Positions 48,072-58,171 of a stretch of 64,000 bases of DNA are shown here, in pieces. The notes beneath the pieces are model-generated. The model was given only the letters and a program-made list of their open reading frames with translations. It searched no databases and was not told the origin of the DNA. Source of the DNA: Pseudomonas fulva (GTDB lineage: Bacteria; Pseudomonadota; Gammaproteobacteria; Pseudomonadales; Pseudomonadaceae); NCBI RefSeq assembly GCF_023517795.1, contig NZ_CP082928.1:1-64000 (forward strand). The letters are read 5' to 3'. Positions within the stretch are counted from its first letter, which is position 1; each line of letters begins with the position of its first letter. The translations under genes were made by a program, and so were the position numbers.

Positions 48072-48485
48072 ATGCCACTGCTGAAACTGCTGCACTTCAC
48101 CGCACTCTTCGCCTGGTGCGGCACCCTGCTCTACCTGCCTGCGCTGATCGCCGCCAACTGCCGCACGGCCTACAGCGTGGAGCGCCCCGGCCATCCTGCA
48201 CTCAACCGCACGATCTTCACCCTGGTGGCCACGCCAGCCGCGCTGGTCGCCATCGGCAGCGGCACCGCGCTGTTCCTGCGTGACGGCACCTTTGGCATCT
48301 GGCTGGTGGCCAAGCTCACCGCGGTGGCAGTCATGGTCATCTGCCATGCGCTGTGCGGCCTGCTGATCCTGCAGTGCGAACGCCAGCCACGTCCTGCCCT
48401 GACCGTCGCCTGCGCGGCGCTGGGCGGCATCACCTTCGGCATGATTGCCGCCACCCTGTGGCTGGTGCTCGCCAAACCTTTCTGA
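48072..48485 (+). CDS. CopD-like four-helix membrane protein
   Basis: The 137-residue protein has four membrane helices: LLKLLHFTALFAWCGTLLYLPALI, TIFTLVATPAALVAIGSGTALFL, LVAKLTAVAVMVICHALCGLLIL and ALGGITFGMIAATLWLVL (in part). Conserved His in LLKLLHF and CHA positions resemble CopD/HemJ-type proteins that bind haem or copper. GGAGG at 48061-48065 supports the ATG at 48072. It lies upstream of the cytochrome oxidase genes, which suggests a role in oxidase assembly. Confidence 0.72.
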   Translation: MPLLKLLHFTALFAWCGTLLYLPALIAANCRTAYSVERPGHPALNRTIFTLVATPAALVAIGSGTALFLRDGTFGIWLVAKLTAVAVMVICHALCGLLILQCERQPRPALTVACAALGGITFGMIAATLWLVLAKPF

Positions 48486-48529
48486 CCAGGAGCTACCCAC
48501 CCATGAATGCAGGCGGGCCCAAGCCGGAT

Positions 48530-48988
48530 CTACTCGACGTCGACACCCACGGCATGCTCATAGACCAGGCGCCCGCCCAGGTACGCGGCGATGGCGATCA
48601 GCCCGGCGGTGAACAACGACAGGTAGAACGCCCAGATCTCGAAACCCTCCTCGCCGTGGCGGTAGCGCAGCATCCAGTTGAGCGACGCCAGGGACAGCAT
48701 CATCACGGCGATGATGGCGTGGCACCAGGCGCTGATCTTCTGGCGAATGCGCTTGACGGTCAGCAGGTCGATCAACCCGGCGATGCTGGCAATCCAGCCG
48801 CCGACCGCGCCGACGCCGGCCAGCCACAGGCTGGCACGCACCCAGAATGGGTCGGTGGTCCAGAAGTAGGCGAAATCGGTGGCCACCAGGCCCAGCAGCG
48901 CGGCGACCGGAAAGTGGATCATCATCGGGTGCAGCGGGTGCCCGGCGATGGCCGCGCGACTGATGATGGACTCTTGTTGCTCAGCCAT
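48530..48988 (-). CDS. DUF2231 membrane protein
   Basis: The 152-residue protein has four helices and the family opening AAIAGHPLHPMMIHFPVAALLG, with paired His likely to bind haem or metal (in part GHPLHPMMIHFPVA). Function is unknown; it often accompanies respiratory genes. It is encoded on the strand opposite to coxB and the CopD-like gene. Confidence 0.85.
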   Translation of the reverse strand: MAEQQESIISRAAIAGHPLHPMMIHFPVAALLGLVATDFAYFWTTDPFWVRASLWLAGVGAVGGWIASIAGLIDLLTVKRIRQKISAWCHAIIAVMMLSLASLNWMLRYRHGEEGFEIWAFYLSLFTAGLIAIAAYLGGRLVYEHAVGVDVE

Positions 48989-49042
48989 GGCGGCCTCCCT
49001 GTCGATTCGAGAAAAGGCCGTACTTGCGCGACCCTACTCAAG

Positions 49043-50011
49043 TTGACCGCAGTCGCCGCAGCAGTTCCGATTATCTCCGCCTGCAGTGGTGACCAATCAA
49101 TTCTGGCCCCGGCCGGCCCGGTGGCGCGCGACATCGCCCTGTTGTGGTGGGCCATGTGCGGCTTCTTCACCCTGGTGCTGGTGGTGGTCAGCGCCCTGTG
49201 GATCTACGCCCTGTGGCGCAAGCCGCGCGAGTATTCGCTCGAGGAGGCCCGGCGCATACAGCGGCGCTGGCTGATCGGCGGCGGCATCCTGCTGCCCTCG
49301 GTGACCATCGTGCTGCTGCTGGCCTTCGGCATTCCGGTGGGCCAGCGCATGATGCAGTTGCCGATCCTCGGCGAGCGGCCATTGCAGATCGAGGTGATCG
49401 GCCACCAGTGGTGGTGGGAGGTGCGCTACCCGGACAGCGGCGTGGTGACCGCCAACCAGCTGCACCTGCCGGCCGGCCAACCGGTGGACATCACGGTCAG
49501 CAGCGCCGACGTGATCCACTCCTTCTGGGTGCCACGCCTGGGCGGCAAGATCGACATGATCCCCGGCCGCGAGAATCGCATCCGCCTGCAAGCCGACAAG
49601 CCCGGCACCTTTCGCGGCCAGTGCACGGAGTTCTGCGGCACCCAGCACAGCCATATGGTGCTCGACGTGCAGGCGCACAGCGAGGAAGACTTCGCCGCCT
49701 GGATCGACGCCCGTCGCGAGCCACGGGTCGAGGCGCTGCAGGGCCCGGCCGCCGACACCTTTCTCGCCCACTGCGGGATGTGCCACCGGGTGGCCGGCGT
49801 CAGTGCCGGCAATCGCGCCCCGGACCTTACCGACCTGGCCAGCCGCCGCCATCTCGGCGGGGGCCTGCTGGCCAACGAACCCGGCGCCACGCTGACCTGG
49901 ATACGCGAGCACGGCCGCCTGAAACCGGGCACCGGCATGCCGCTGACCGACGACCTCGATGCCGAGCACCTGCAGGCCATCGCCACCTGGCTGGAGGGCC
50001 TCGAACCATGA
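49043..50011 (+). CDS. coxB: Cytochrome c oxidase subunit II with cytochrome c domain (caa3 type)
   Basis: The product has about 320 residues. A lipoprotein-like signal ends in PIISAC (lipobox), followed by two membrane helices (about 30-55 and 75-95). The cupredoxin domain has HQWWWEVRYP and IHSFWVPRLGGKIDMIPG, and the CuA site is QCTEFCGTQHSHM. A C-terminal cytochrome c domain has CGMCHRV, so electrons enter through bound haem c. The start is unclear: no ATG or GTG exists near the signal, and the TTG at 49043 gives a short signal without a basic N-region. The next in-frame starts are TTG codons at 48974 and 48977, inside the divergent DUF2231 gene. Its stop overlaps coxA (ATGA). Confidence 0.85.
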   Translation: MTAVAAAVPIISACSGDQSILAPAGPVARDIALLWWAMCGFFTLVLVVVSALWIYALWRKPREYSLEEARRIQRRWLIGGGILLPSVTIVLLLAFGIPVGQRMMQLPILGERPLQIEVIGHQWWWEVRYPDSGVVTANQLHLPAGQPVDITVSSADVIHSFWVPRLGGKIDMIPGRENRIRLQADKPGTFRGQCTEFCGTQHSHMVLDVQAHSEEDFAAWIDARREPRVEALQGPAADTFLAHCGMCHRVAGVSAGNRAPDLTDLASRRHLGGGLLANEPGATLTWIREHGRLKPGTGMPLTDDLDAEHLQAIATWLEGLEP

Positions 50012-52563
50012 GCGCAAGCGACCAGAAGCGCAGCGACAGCCGCGCAAACCAGTGCCGCGAGACAGCCGATGCCGATGCCCTGCACGACCAGTTCGACGAC
50101 GTGTGGGGCAACCCGCGCGGCTGGCGGGCGCTGACCATCGTCAATCACACCACCCTGGGCCTGCGCTTCATGGTCACCGGGCTGGGCTTCTTCCTGTTCG
50201 GCATCCTGCTGGCGATGCTGATCCGTACCCAGCTGGCGCTGCCGGGCAACGCCTTCATGGGCCCGGAGGTGTTCAACCAGGTGTTCACCATGCACGGCAC
50301 GGTGATGATGTTCCTGTTCGCCGTGCCGATGATGGAAGGCCTGGCCGTCTACCTGATTCCCAAGATGCTCGGCGCCCGCGACCTGGTGTTCCCGCGCCTG
50401 TCGGCCCTCGGCTACTGGTGCTACCTGTTCGGCGGGCTGATCATCTGCTCCAGCCTGCTGTTCGGCGTGGCGCCCAATGCCGGCTGGTTCATGTACACGC
50501 CACTGTCCAGCGCGGCGCATTCACCGGGCATCAATGCCGACTTCTGGTTGTTGGGCATCACCTTCGTGGAAATCTCCGCGGTGTCGGCCGGGGTCGAGCT
50601 GGTGGTATCGATCCTGCGCACCCGCGCCGAGGGCATGGCGTTGAACAGGATGCCGATCTACGCCTGGTACATCCTGACCATGGCGATGATGATCGTCATC
50701 GGCTTCCCGCCGCTGATCCTCGGCAGCATTCTGCTGGAACTGGAGCGCGCCGCCGGCCTGCCGTTCTTCGAGGTGGCCCGCGGGGGTGACCCGCTGCTCT
50801 GGCAGCACCTGTTCTGGCTGTTCGGCCATCCCGAGGTGTACATCATCTTCCTGCCGGCGGCCGGTATCGTTTCCACCCTGCTGCCGGTGTTCTGCGGCCG
50901 CCCGCTGGTGGGCTACCGGGCCGTGGTGCTGGGCGTGCTGAGCACCGGTTTCATCAGCTTCGGCCTGTGGGTGCACCACATGTTCACGGTAGGCATCCCG
51001 CAGCTGGCCCAGGCGTTCTTTTCCGCGGCGAGCATGCTGGTGGCGATTCCCACGGCGATTCAGGTGTTCTCCTGGATCGCCACGCTGTGGCTCGGCAAAC
51101 CGCGCTACAACGTGCCGATGCTATGGCTGGTAGGCTTCCTGATCATCTTCGTGTGCGGCGGGCTGACCGGGGTGATGCTGGCCCTGGTGCCGTTCGACTG
51201 GCAGGTCCACGACACCCAGTTCGTGGTCGCCCATTTCCACTACGTGCTGATCGGCGGCATGCTGTTTCCGCTGATCGCCGGGCTGTATTACTGGCTGCCG
51301 CATTTCTCCGGACGCATGGCCTCCGAACGCCTCGGCAAGTGGGGGTTCTGGCTGGTGTTCATCGGCTTCAACATGACCTTCCTGATCATGCACTGGACCG
51401 GGCTGCTGGGCATGCCGCGGCGGGTATACACCTACGAAACGGGCCTGGGCTGGGACATGCCCAACCTGATCTCGTCGATCGGCAGCTTCATCATGGTGAT
51501 CGGTATCGCCACCCTGCTGCTGGATCTGGTGCTGCATTACCGCTACGGCAAGCCGGCCGGCAACAACCCCTGGCAGGCCGACACCCTGGAGTGGGCCACC
51601 AGCCTGCCGCCCAACCCGTACAACTTCGTCAGCCTGGCCAAGGTCACCGACCGCCACCCGCTGTGGCGCGACCCGGACCTGGGCGAGAGCATGGCCCGCG
51701 GCGAGCACGCCCTGACGGTGATCGACCATGGCCGCCGGGAAACCTGGGGGGTCGATCCGCTGACCGGCAAGGTGCGGGAGATCATTCACCTGCCCGGCAA
51801 CAGCTGGCTGCCGTTCATCGCCGCCTGTTTCATCGCCATGCTGTGCCTCAGCCTGCTGGCCAAGAGCTACCTGCTGGGGCTGTTCGCCTGCGGTGCCTCG
51901 ATCGTGGTGCTGCTGCGCTGGAGCTGGGAGAACGGCGCCCACCCCAAGGCCGCGCCGGACGCCCAGACCCAGCCTGGCGAGCCGCCGCTGCATTCGCGTA
52001 CCTGCGATGGGCCGGGCCTCTGGGGCATGGGCGTGACGCTGCTGTCCAACGGCGCATTGTACCTGTCGCTGCTGTTCGGCTGGTTCTACCTGTGGACGGT
52101 GGCGCCGAACTGGCTGGTGCCGGATGCGCCCGTGTTCAACCACTGGCTGCTGCTGGCCGCCGCCCTGCTGCTGAGCCTGGCCACGCCCTGGCACCGGCGG
52201 GTGCTGGCACGACTGCGCCAGGGTGATGCTCGTGGGTTGCTCGCTTGCCAGGTCGGCCTGGCCGTGGTCGGCCTGACTCAGGGCGCCCTGCTGCTGATCG
52301 CCTTGCTCAGCGAATCACTGGAGCCGACCGTGCGCGCCCATGATGCGGTGATCTTCGTGATGCTCGCCTACAGCCTCGGCCATGCCCTGCTCGCCAGCAT
52401 CCTCAGCCTGCTGCAGGCATTGCGCGTACGCATCGGCTACGTCGGCGCCGATTCGCCCTATGAACCGCTGGTGGTCGCCCAGCTGTGGGCCTACAACCTC
52501 GGTGTGCTGTGGGTCAGCTACTTCGCCATCGCCCTTTTCCCACCTGCTTTCGGAGGCGCCTGA
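50008..52563 (+). CDS. coxA: Cytochrome c oxidase subunit I fused to subunit-III-like domain
   Basis: The 851-residue protein carries the haem-copper oxidase core in residues about 40-560: TMHGTVMMF (haem a ligand), WLFGHPEVYI (CuB His and cross-linked Tyr), WVHHMFTVG (CuB His pair) and VAHFHYVL (haem ligands). From about residue 600 a second block with seven or so helices (WLPFIAACFIAM, GMGVTLLSNGALYLSLLFGWFYLW) resembles subunit III. It is the proton-pumping centre of the oxidase, which reduces oxygen to water. Overlaps tie it to coxB (4 nt) and to the small gene after it (1 nt). Confidence 0.94.
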   Translation: MSASDQKRSDSRANQCRETADADALHDQFDDVWGNPRGWRALTIVNHTTLGLRFMVTGLGFFLFGILLAMLIRTQLALPGNAFMGPEVFNQVFTMHGTVMMFLFAVPMMEGLAVYLIPKMLGARDLVFPRLSALGYWCYLFGGLIICSSLLFGVAPNAGWFMYTPLSSAAHSPGINADFWLLGITFVEISAVSAGVELVVSILRTRAEGMALNRMPIYAWYILTMAMMIVIGFPPLILGSILLELERAAGLPFFEVARGGDPLLWQHLFWLFGHPEVYIIFLPAAGIVSTLLPVFCGRPLVGYRAVVLGVLSTGFISFGLWVHHMFTVGIPQLAQAFFSAASMLVAIPTAIQVFSWIATLWLGKPRYNVPMLWLVGFLIIFVCGGLTGVMLALVPFDWQVHDTQFVVAHFHYVLIGGMLFPLIAGLYYWLPHFSGRMASERLGKWGFWLVFIGFNMTFLIMHWTGLLGMPRRVYTYETGLGWDMPNLISSIGSFIMVIGIATLLLDLVLHYRYGKPAGNNPWQADTLEWATSLPPNPYNFVSLAKVTDRHPLWRDPDLGESMARGEHALTVIDHGRRETWGVDPLTGKVREIIHLPGNSWLPFIAACFIAMLCLSLLAKSYLLGLFACGASIVVLLRWSWENGAHPKAAPDAQTQPGEPPLHSRTCDGPGLWGMGVTLLSNGALYLSLLFGWFYLWTVAPNWLVPDAPVFNHWLLLAAALLLSLATPWHRRVLARLRQGDARGLLACQVGLAVVGLTQGALLLIALLSESLEPTVRAHDAVIFVMLAYSLGHALLASILSLLQALRVRIGYVGADSPYEPLVVAQLWAYNLGVLWVSYFAIALFPPAFGGA

Positions 52564-52916
52564 TGCGAAGCCTGCGCTCGGTCTACAACCCGGTTCATAT
52601 CGCCACCGGCCTGAGCATCTGGAGCCTGTGGTTCGTTGCCCTGTACGGTGGCCAGGGGGTCGGTTGCTCGGTGGCCCCGCCGCCGCTGGAAGACGGTCCC
52701 TGGACCTGGCTCAACCTGGCACTGGGCCTGCTGTCGCTGCTGACCGCCGGCCTGTTGCTGGGCCTGGCACGGCTGTTCCAGCAGGCCGCCAGGCGCCCGC
52801 ATTGCAGTGAACGCGAGCGCTTCGTGGCCAGTGTCTCGGCAGCCGGACACCTGATCGGCGCCATCGCCGTGGTGTTCATCGCCCTGCCGATCATGGCCCT
52901 GCCGCCCTGTGCCTGA
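52563..52916 (+). CDS. Small membrane protein of the oxidase operon
   Basis: The 117-residue protein has three hydrophobic segments (HIATGLSIWSLWFVALYGG, LNLALGLLSLLTAGLLLGL, AGHLIGAIAVVFIALPIMAL). I do not recognise a named family. TGATG coupling to coxA suggests a structural or assembly role in the oxidase. It ends about 95 nt before the DASS gene. Confidence 0.75.
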   Translation: MRSLRSVYNPVHIATGLSIWSLWFVALYGGQGVGCSVAPPPLEDGPWTWLNLALGLLSLLTAGLLLGLARLFQQAARRPHCSERERFVASVSAAGHLIGAIAVVFIALPIMALPPCA

Positions 52917-53011
52917 GCAGGCGCGGGAAACCTGCTGAAACAGCTGCGAAGCCCCATATAGAGCATCAGACGGCATAGTTCTCGGCTAAAAGAAACAACG
53001 AGAACAAGACA

Positions 53012-54463
53012 ATGAGCAAACTAGAACAATCCCGCGGAGCCCTGCTGGCCGCCCGTATCGGCCTGTTTCTCGGGCCTCTGTTACTCCTTGCCTGCATCGC
53101 CAGCGAGCCGCCGACCGGCCTCAGCGAGGAAGCCTGGCTGACCGCCGGCCTTATCGGCCTGATGGCCACCTGGTGGGCGACCGAAGCCATTCCCATCCCC
53201 GCTACCGCCCTGCTGCCCATTCCGATGATTCCCTTGCTTGGCATCGGCACACCGCAAGCGGCCACCGGCCCTTACGCCAACCCGGTGATCTTTCTGTTCC
53301 TCGGTGGTTTCCTGCTCGGCCTGTGCATGCAGCGCTGGGAGCTGCACCGACGTATCGCGCTGAATACCCTGATTGCGGTGGGCAACCAGCCGGCCCGGCA
53401 GATCGGCGGCTTCATGCTCGCCACCGCATTGATCGGCATGGGCGTGAGCAACACCGCCACGGCGATCATGATGCTGCCCATCGGTCTGTCGGTGATCACC
53501 ATGCTCACCCAGAAAGGCGAGGCCGCCGAGCACCAGCGCTTCGCCACCGCCCTGCTGCTGGGCATCGCCTACGCCGCCAGCATTGGCGGTATCTCCACGC
53601 TGATCGGCACGCCACCCAATGCCCTGCTGGCCGCCTACCTGCGCGAACACCATGACGTGCATGTCGGTTTCGGCCAGTGGATGATGGTCGGCGTGCCGGT
53701 GGCCACCTGCATGCTGCTGTTCGTCTGGTGGTGGCTGACCCGCGGCGGCTTCAAGCTCGAAGGCGACAGCCAGCCGATGCTCAAGGAGGAACTGGCCAAG
53801 CTCGGTGCCTGGTCGACCGGCGAGAAGCGCATCGCCCTGGTGTTCGGTCTCGCCGCCCTGGCCTGGGTCACCCAGCCGCTGATCGCCAAGGTGGTCAGCA
53901 CCGTGGACGACACCCTGATCGCCATGGTGGCGGCGCTCAGCCTGTTCCTGATCCCCGGCAAGCGTGATGGCGACAAGCGCGTGTACCTGATGGACTGGGA
54001 CACCGCCAACAAGGTGCCCTGGGGCATCCTGATCCTGTTCGGCGGCGGCCTGTCGCTGGCCGGCGCGATCACCTCCACGGGGCTGGCCACCTGGATCGGC
54101 GAAGGCCTGCAGAGCGTCGGCACGCTGCACCTGTTGCTGATCATCGGCGCGGTGACCCTGACCATCAACGTGCTCACCGAGGTCACCTCGAACACCGCCA
54201 CCGCTGCGGCGTTCATTCCCCTGGTCGGCGCCCTGGCGGTGTCCCAGGGCATCCCGGTGGAGCTGCTGACCATCCCGGCGACCATCGCCGCCAGCTGCGC
54301 CTTCATGATGCCGGTGGCGACGCCGCCCAATGCCCTGGTGTTCGGCACCGGGCTGATGCGCATCCAGTCGATGATCAAGGCGGGCTTCGTGATCAACGTC
54401 TACAGCGTGATCCTGGTGACCACCCTGTGCTACCTGCTGATCGGGGTGATCTGGAGCCACTGA
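53012..54463 (+). CDS. DASS/SLC13-family anion symporter
   Basis: The 483-residue protein has about eleven helices and both SNT-type motifs of Na+/dicarboxylate symporters: MGVSNTATAIMMLPIG and VLTEVTSNTATAAAFIPLV, each in a re-entrant loop that binds Na+ and carboxylate. GTPPNALL and TPPNALVFGTG follow each, as expected. Likely substrates are C4-dicarboxylates, though sulfate or other anions cannot be excluded. It stands alone. Confidence 0.92.
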   Translation: MSKLEQSRGALLAARIGLFLGPLLLLACIASEPPTGLSEEAWLTAGLIGLMATWWATEAIPIPATALLPIPMIPLLGIGTPQAATGPYANPVIFLFLGGFLLGLCMQRWELHRRIALNTLIAVGNQPARQIGGFMLATALIGMGVSNTATAIMMLPIGLSVITMLTQKGEAAEHQRFATALLLGIAYAASIGGISTLIGTPPNALLAAYLREHHDVHVGFGQWMMVGVPVATCMLLFVWWWLTRGGFKLEGDSQPMLKEELAKLGAWSTGEKRIALVFGLAALAWVTQPLIAKVVSTVDDTLIAMVAALSLFLIPGKRDGDKRVYLMDWDTANKVPWGILILFGGGLSLAGAITSTGLATWIGEGLQSVGTLHLLLIIGAVTLTINVLTEVTSNTATAAAFIPLVGALAVSQGIPVELLTIPATIAASCAFMMPVATPPNALVFGTGLMRIQSMIKAGFVINVYSVILVTTLCYLLIGVIWSH

Positions 54464-54787
54464 TCGGTGCAGCAGGCAGTCTGGCTGGCTACTGCATGCA
54501 CTGGTAGCGGGCGGGAATGCCTAGTCCATGCCCACGAGATGAGGTAACGAGTAATAACCTGTTCAAAGTCTTGTATGCGCATGAAAACAACTACAAGGCA
54601 AAAGCGGACATCCAGCGATCTCGTAGGAGGGGCTTCAGCCCCGAGCTTTTTATCAAGGTCGACAAAGAGCTCGCGGCTAAAGCCACTCCTACAAAAGCAG
54701 CAGCGCTCTATGTCCGCTACCGCCACCTAGCCGCCAAGGTCGACGAACCTGGGCTGAAAGATTATGAACAGGTTCTAATACGGTTGC
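54464..54787. other. Spacer between DASS gene and argR
   Basis: 324 nt between convergent genes. It contains a REP-like element at 54623-54692. I see no gene; short frames on both strands are translations of the repeat. Confidence 0.5.
54623..54692. repeat. REP-like inverted repeat, GTAGGAG type
   Basis: GTAGGAGGGGCTTCAGCCCC on the left and GCGGCTAAAGCCACTCCTAC on the right form an imperfect inverted pair around a GAGCTTTTTATCA loop. The class differs from the GTGGGAGCGGGC repeats at 32651 and 42758. Confidence 0.7.
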
Positions 54788-55768
54788 CTAACCGCGTTCG
54801 GCAGGCGCCGAAGTCAGTTCGAAGGGGCTGTTGCTGCGCCGCTGGTTGCGGTCTTCCCGCGGCGTGGCGCCGAAGAAGTTGCGGTAGGCGCTGGAGAAAT
54901 GCGGCCCCGAGGAAAAGCCGCAGGACAGGCCGATCTGGATGATCGACTTGCTGGTCTGCATCAGCAGCTGGCGGGCCTTGTTCAGGCGCAGCTCCAGGTA
55001 GTACTGGCTGGGTACGCGATTGAGGTACTGCTTGAAGATGCGTTCCAGCTGGCGACGCGACACGCACACGTGCTGGGCAATCTCGTCGGTGGTCAGCGGC
55101 TCCTCGATATTGGCTTCCATCAGCAGCACCGCCTGGGTCAGCTTGGGGTGGCTGGAGCCGAGACGATTCTGCAGGGGGATGCGCTGGCGCTCGCCGCCCT
55201 CGCGAATACGCTCGACCACCAGCTCCTCGGATACCGCGCCGGCCAGCTCGGCGCCGTGGTCACGGGCCAGCAGGGCCAGCAGCATGTCCATCACCGCCAT
55301 GCCGCCACAGGCGGTGAGGCGATCACGGTCCCAGTCGAACAGGTGGCTGGTGGCGATCACCTTGGGAAAGCGCTCGGCGAAGTCGTCCTGCCAGCGCCAG
55401 TGCACCGAGGCGCGGTAACCGTCGAGCAACCCCAGCTGCGCCAGCGGGTAGACCCCCGCCGCCACCGCCCCCAGGCAGCAGCCATTGCGCGCCACCTGCT
55501 TGAGCGCCGTGGCCAGTGCCGGTGCCACCGCAGCCGGCGGCTCGTCGGCGAGCAGGAACAGCTTGCGATAGCCCTCCAGGCCCGCCGTCCAGGAACTGCC
55601 CGGCAGGCGCCAGGCACCCTCGGCGGGCTCTTCGGCCTGCAGGAACGCCACCTCGTAGACCACCTCCGGATGGACGCGCTGGGCGACGCTCAGGGCCTCT
55701 TCCGCCAGCGCCAGGGTCAGGGGCTTGGTGGAGGGCCAAAGCAGGAAGCCGATTCGGGGGGCAGTCAT
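54788..55768 (-). CDS. argR: Arginine-responsive AraC-family regulator ArgR
   Basis: The 326-residue protein has an N-terminal amidotransferase-like domain (IGFLLWPSTKPLTLALAEEAL) and a C-terminal AraC DNA-binding domain (ISRRQLERIF-type helix here as VSRRQLERIFKQYL, then GFSSGPHFSSAYRNFFGATP). It is nearly the same as Pseudomonas aeruginosa ArgR as I recall, the activator of arginine catabolism and aot uptake genes and repressor of arginine synthesis. It is the last gene of the aot locus, 53 nt after aotP. The ATG at 55768 starts MTAPRIGF, as expected. Confidence 0.95.
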   Translation of the reverse strand: MTAPRIGFLLWPSTKPLTLALAEEALSVAQRVHPEVVYEVAFLQAEEPAEGAWRLPGSSWTAGLEGYRKLFLLADEPPAAVAPALATALKQVARNGCCLGAVAAGVYPLAQLGLLDGYRASVHWRWQDDFAERFPKVIATSHLFDWDRDRLTACGGMAVMDMLLALLARDHGAELAGAVSEELVVERIREGGERQRIPLQNRLGSSHPKLTQAVLLMEANIEEPLTTDEIAQHVCVSRRQLERIFKQYLNRVPSQYYLELRLNKARQLLMQTSKSIIQIGLSCGFSSGPHFSSAYRNFFGATPREDRNQRRSNSPFELTSAPAERG

Positions 55769-55821
55769 GATGGGCGGGCTGGGCTCTGAAGGCAGTGATA
55801 GGTCGAGGATGATAACGCCAA

Positions 55822-56586
<765 letters not shown>

Positions 56587-56615
56587 GCTTTTCACTCTTT
56601 CAGAAGTCCGAGGGC

Positions 56616-57314
56616 TCAGGAACGCCGCGGCGCCAGGTAGGCCAGCCAGCGACGCTCGGCCACCTTGAACAGGCGCACCAGGATGAAGGTCAGGCACAGG
56701 TAGAACAGCCCGGCGGTGATGAACGCCTCGAACGGCAGGTAGTACTGGGAGCTGACGGTGCGCGCCGCGCCGGTGATGTCGATCAGGGTGACGATCGACG
56801 CCAGGCTGGTGGTGTGCAGCATCATGATCACTTCGTTGCTGTACTGCGGCAGCGCGCGGCGCAGCGCCGACGGCAGGAGAATGCGGCGGTACAGCTTGGC
56901 CCGCGACATGCCCATGGCCCTGGCCGCCTCGATCTCGCCATGGGGCGTGGCCTTGAGGCTGCCGGCGAGAATCTCGGCGCTGTAGGCGCTGGTATTGATG
57001 GCGAACGCCACGCAGGCGCAGAAGGTGGCGTTGGACAGGTAAGGCCACAGCACGCTCTCGCGCACCGCCTCGAACTGGGCCAGGCCGTAATAGACCAGAA
57101 ACAGCTGCACCAGCATCGGCGTGCCACGAATCACGTAGGTGTACAGCCAGGCCGGGCCGTTAACCCACGGCGAGCGCGAGGTGCGCATCAGGGCCAGCGG
57201 AATGGCCAGCAGCAGGCCGAAGAACAGTGCGATGGCCAGCAGCTTGAGGGTCACCAGCACGCCGCCGAAATACAGCGGCAGGCTGTCCCAGATGACGGTG
57301 TAATCGAAGATCAT
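56616..57314 (-). CDS. aotM: Arginine/ornithine ABC transporter permease AotM
   Basis: The 232-residue permease is of the HisM type with five helices. The coupling motif EIEAARAMGMSRAKLYRRILLPSALRRALPQYSNE (in part EAARAMGMSRAKLYRRILLP) meets the ATPase, and RGTPMLVQLFLVYYG is the usual loop. It follows aotQ by 10 nt. Confidence 0.93.
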   Translation of the reverse strand: MIFDYTVIWDSLPLYFGGVLVTLKLLAIALFFGLLLAIPLALMRTSRSPWVNGPAWLYTYVIRGTPMLVQLFLVYYGLAQFEAVRESVLWPYLSNATFCACVAFAINTSAYSAEILAGSLKATPHGEIEAARAMGMSRAKLYRRILLPSALRRALPQYSNEVIMMLHTTSLASIVTLIDITGAARTVSSQYYLPFEAFITAGLFYLCLTFILVRLFKVAERRWLAYLAPRRS

Positions 57315-57324
57315 CGTGCGGCCC

Positions 57325-58014
57325 TCACAGTTCGGCCGCCTTGGTGCCGACCGAATAGCGTTTTTCCAGGTAACGCAGGGCCAGCAGCGAGACGCTGGTG
57401 ATCAGCAGGTACAGGCCGGCCACCGCCAAGTAGAAGGTGAAGGGCTCGCGGGTGGCGTCGGCGGCGCTCTTGGCCTTGAACATCATGTCCTGCAGGCCGA
57501 CCACCGAGATCAGCGCGGTGGCCTTGGTGAGCACCAGCCAGTTGTTGGTGAAGCCCGGGATAGCGAAGCGGATCATCTGCGGCACCAGAATGCGCAGAAA
57601 CACCTGCAGGCCGCTCATGCCATAAGCCGCGCCCGCCTCTGCCTGGCCCTTGGGAATGGCCATGAAGGCGCCGCGGAAGGTCTCCGACAGATAGGCGCCG
57701 AAGATGAAGCCCATGGTGAACACACCGGCGATGAACGGGTTGATGTCGATGTACTCGTCGTAGCCGAGCATCGGCGCGACCCGGTTCACCATGTCCTGGC
57801 CGCCGTAGAAGATCAGCAGGATCAGCACCAGGTCGGGAATGCCGCGGATCACCGTCGAATAGGTTTCCCCCAGCACCGCCAGCCAGCGCACCGGCGACAG
57901 CCGGAACGCCGCGCCGATCAGGCCGAGCACGATCGCCACCGCCATCGAGGTCAGGGCCAGAATCAGGGTGAGCCAGGCGCCCTCGATAATGGACGAGCCG
58001 TAGCCGTTGAGCAT
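57325..58014 (-). CDS. aotQ: Arginine/ornithine ABC transporter permease AotQ
   Basis: The 229-residue permease is of the HisQ type: STVIRGIPDLVLILLIFYGGQ, AYLSETFRGAFMAIPKGQAEAGAAYGMSGLQVFLRILVPQMIRFAIPG (in part GQAEAGAAYGMSGLQVF). It pairs with AotM to form the membrane channel. It follows aotJ by 157 nt; the gap may hold an attenuating or processing element that lowers permease output relative to the binding protein, as in many such operons (inference). Confidence 0.93.
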   Translation of the reverse strand: MLNGYGSSIIEGAWLTLILALTSMAVAIVLGLIGAAFRLSPVRWLAVLGETYSTVIRGIPDLVLILLIFYGGQDMVNRVAPMLGYDEYIDINPFIAGVFTMGFIFGAYLSETFRGAFMAIPKGQAEAGAAYGMSGLQVFLRILVPQMIRFAIPGFTNNWLVLTKATALISVVGLQDMMFKAKSAADATREPFTFYLAVAGLYLLITSVSLLALRYLEKRYSVGTKAAEL

Positions 58015-58171
58015 CCGCTTACCTCATGCGTGCGCCCTGGGGCGCCGGAAATGCAACGCAAAGGTGGCACACGCCAAGCGTCGGCGTGTGCCACCCTTCA
58101 ACAAGAAATCACGATCTTGCGAGCCAAAGCCTGTTTGAACAGCGCAGACTCACCCGCAGCAGATCGCGGAC

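Noticed and set aside
54430..54942. Short open frames between DASS gene and argR (both strands)
   Set aside because: They translate the REP-like repeat and the 3' end of argR, so they are not genes.
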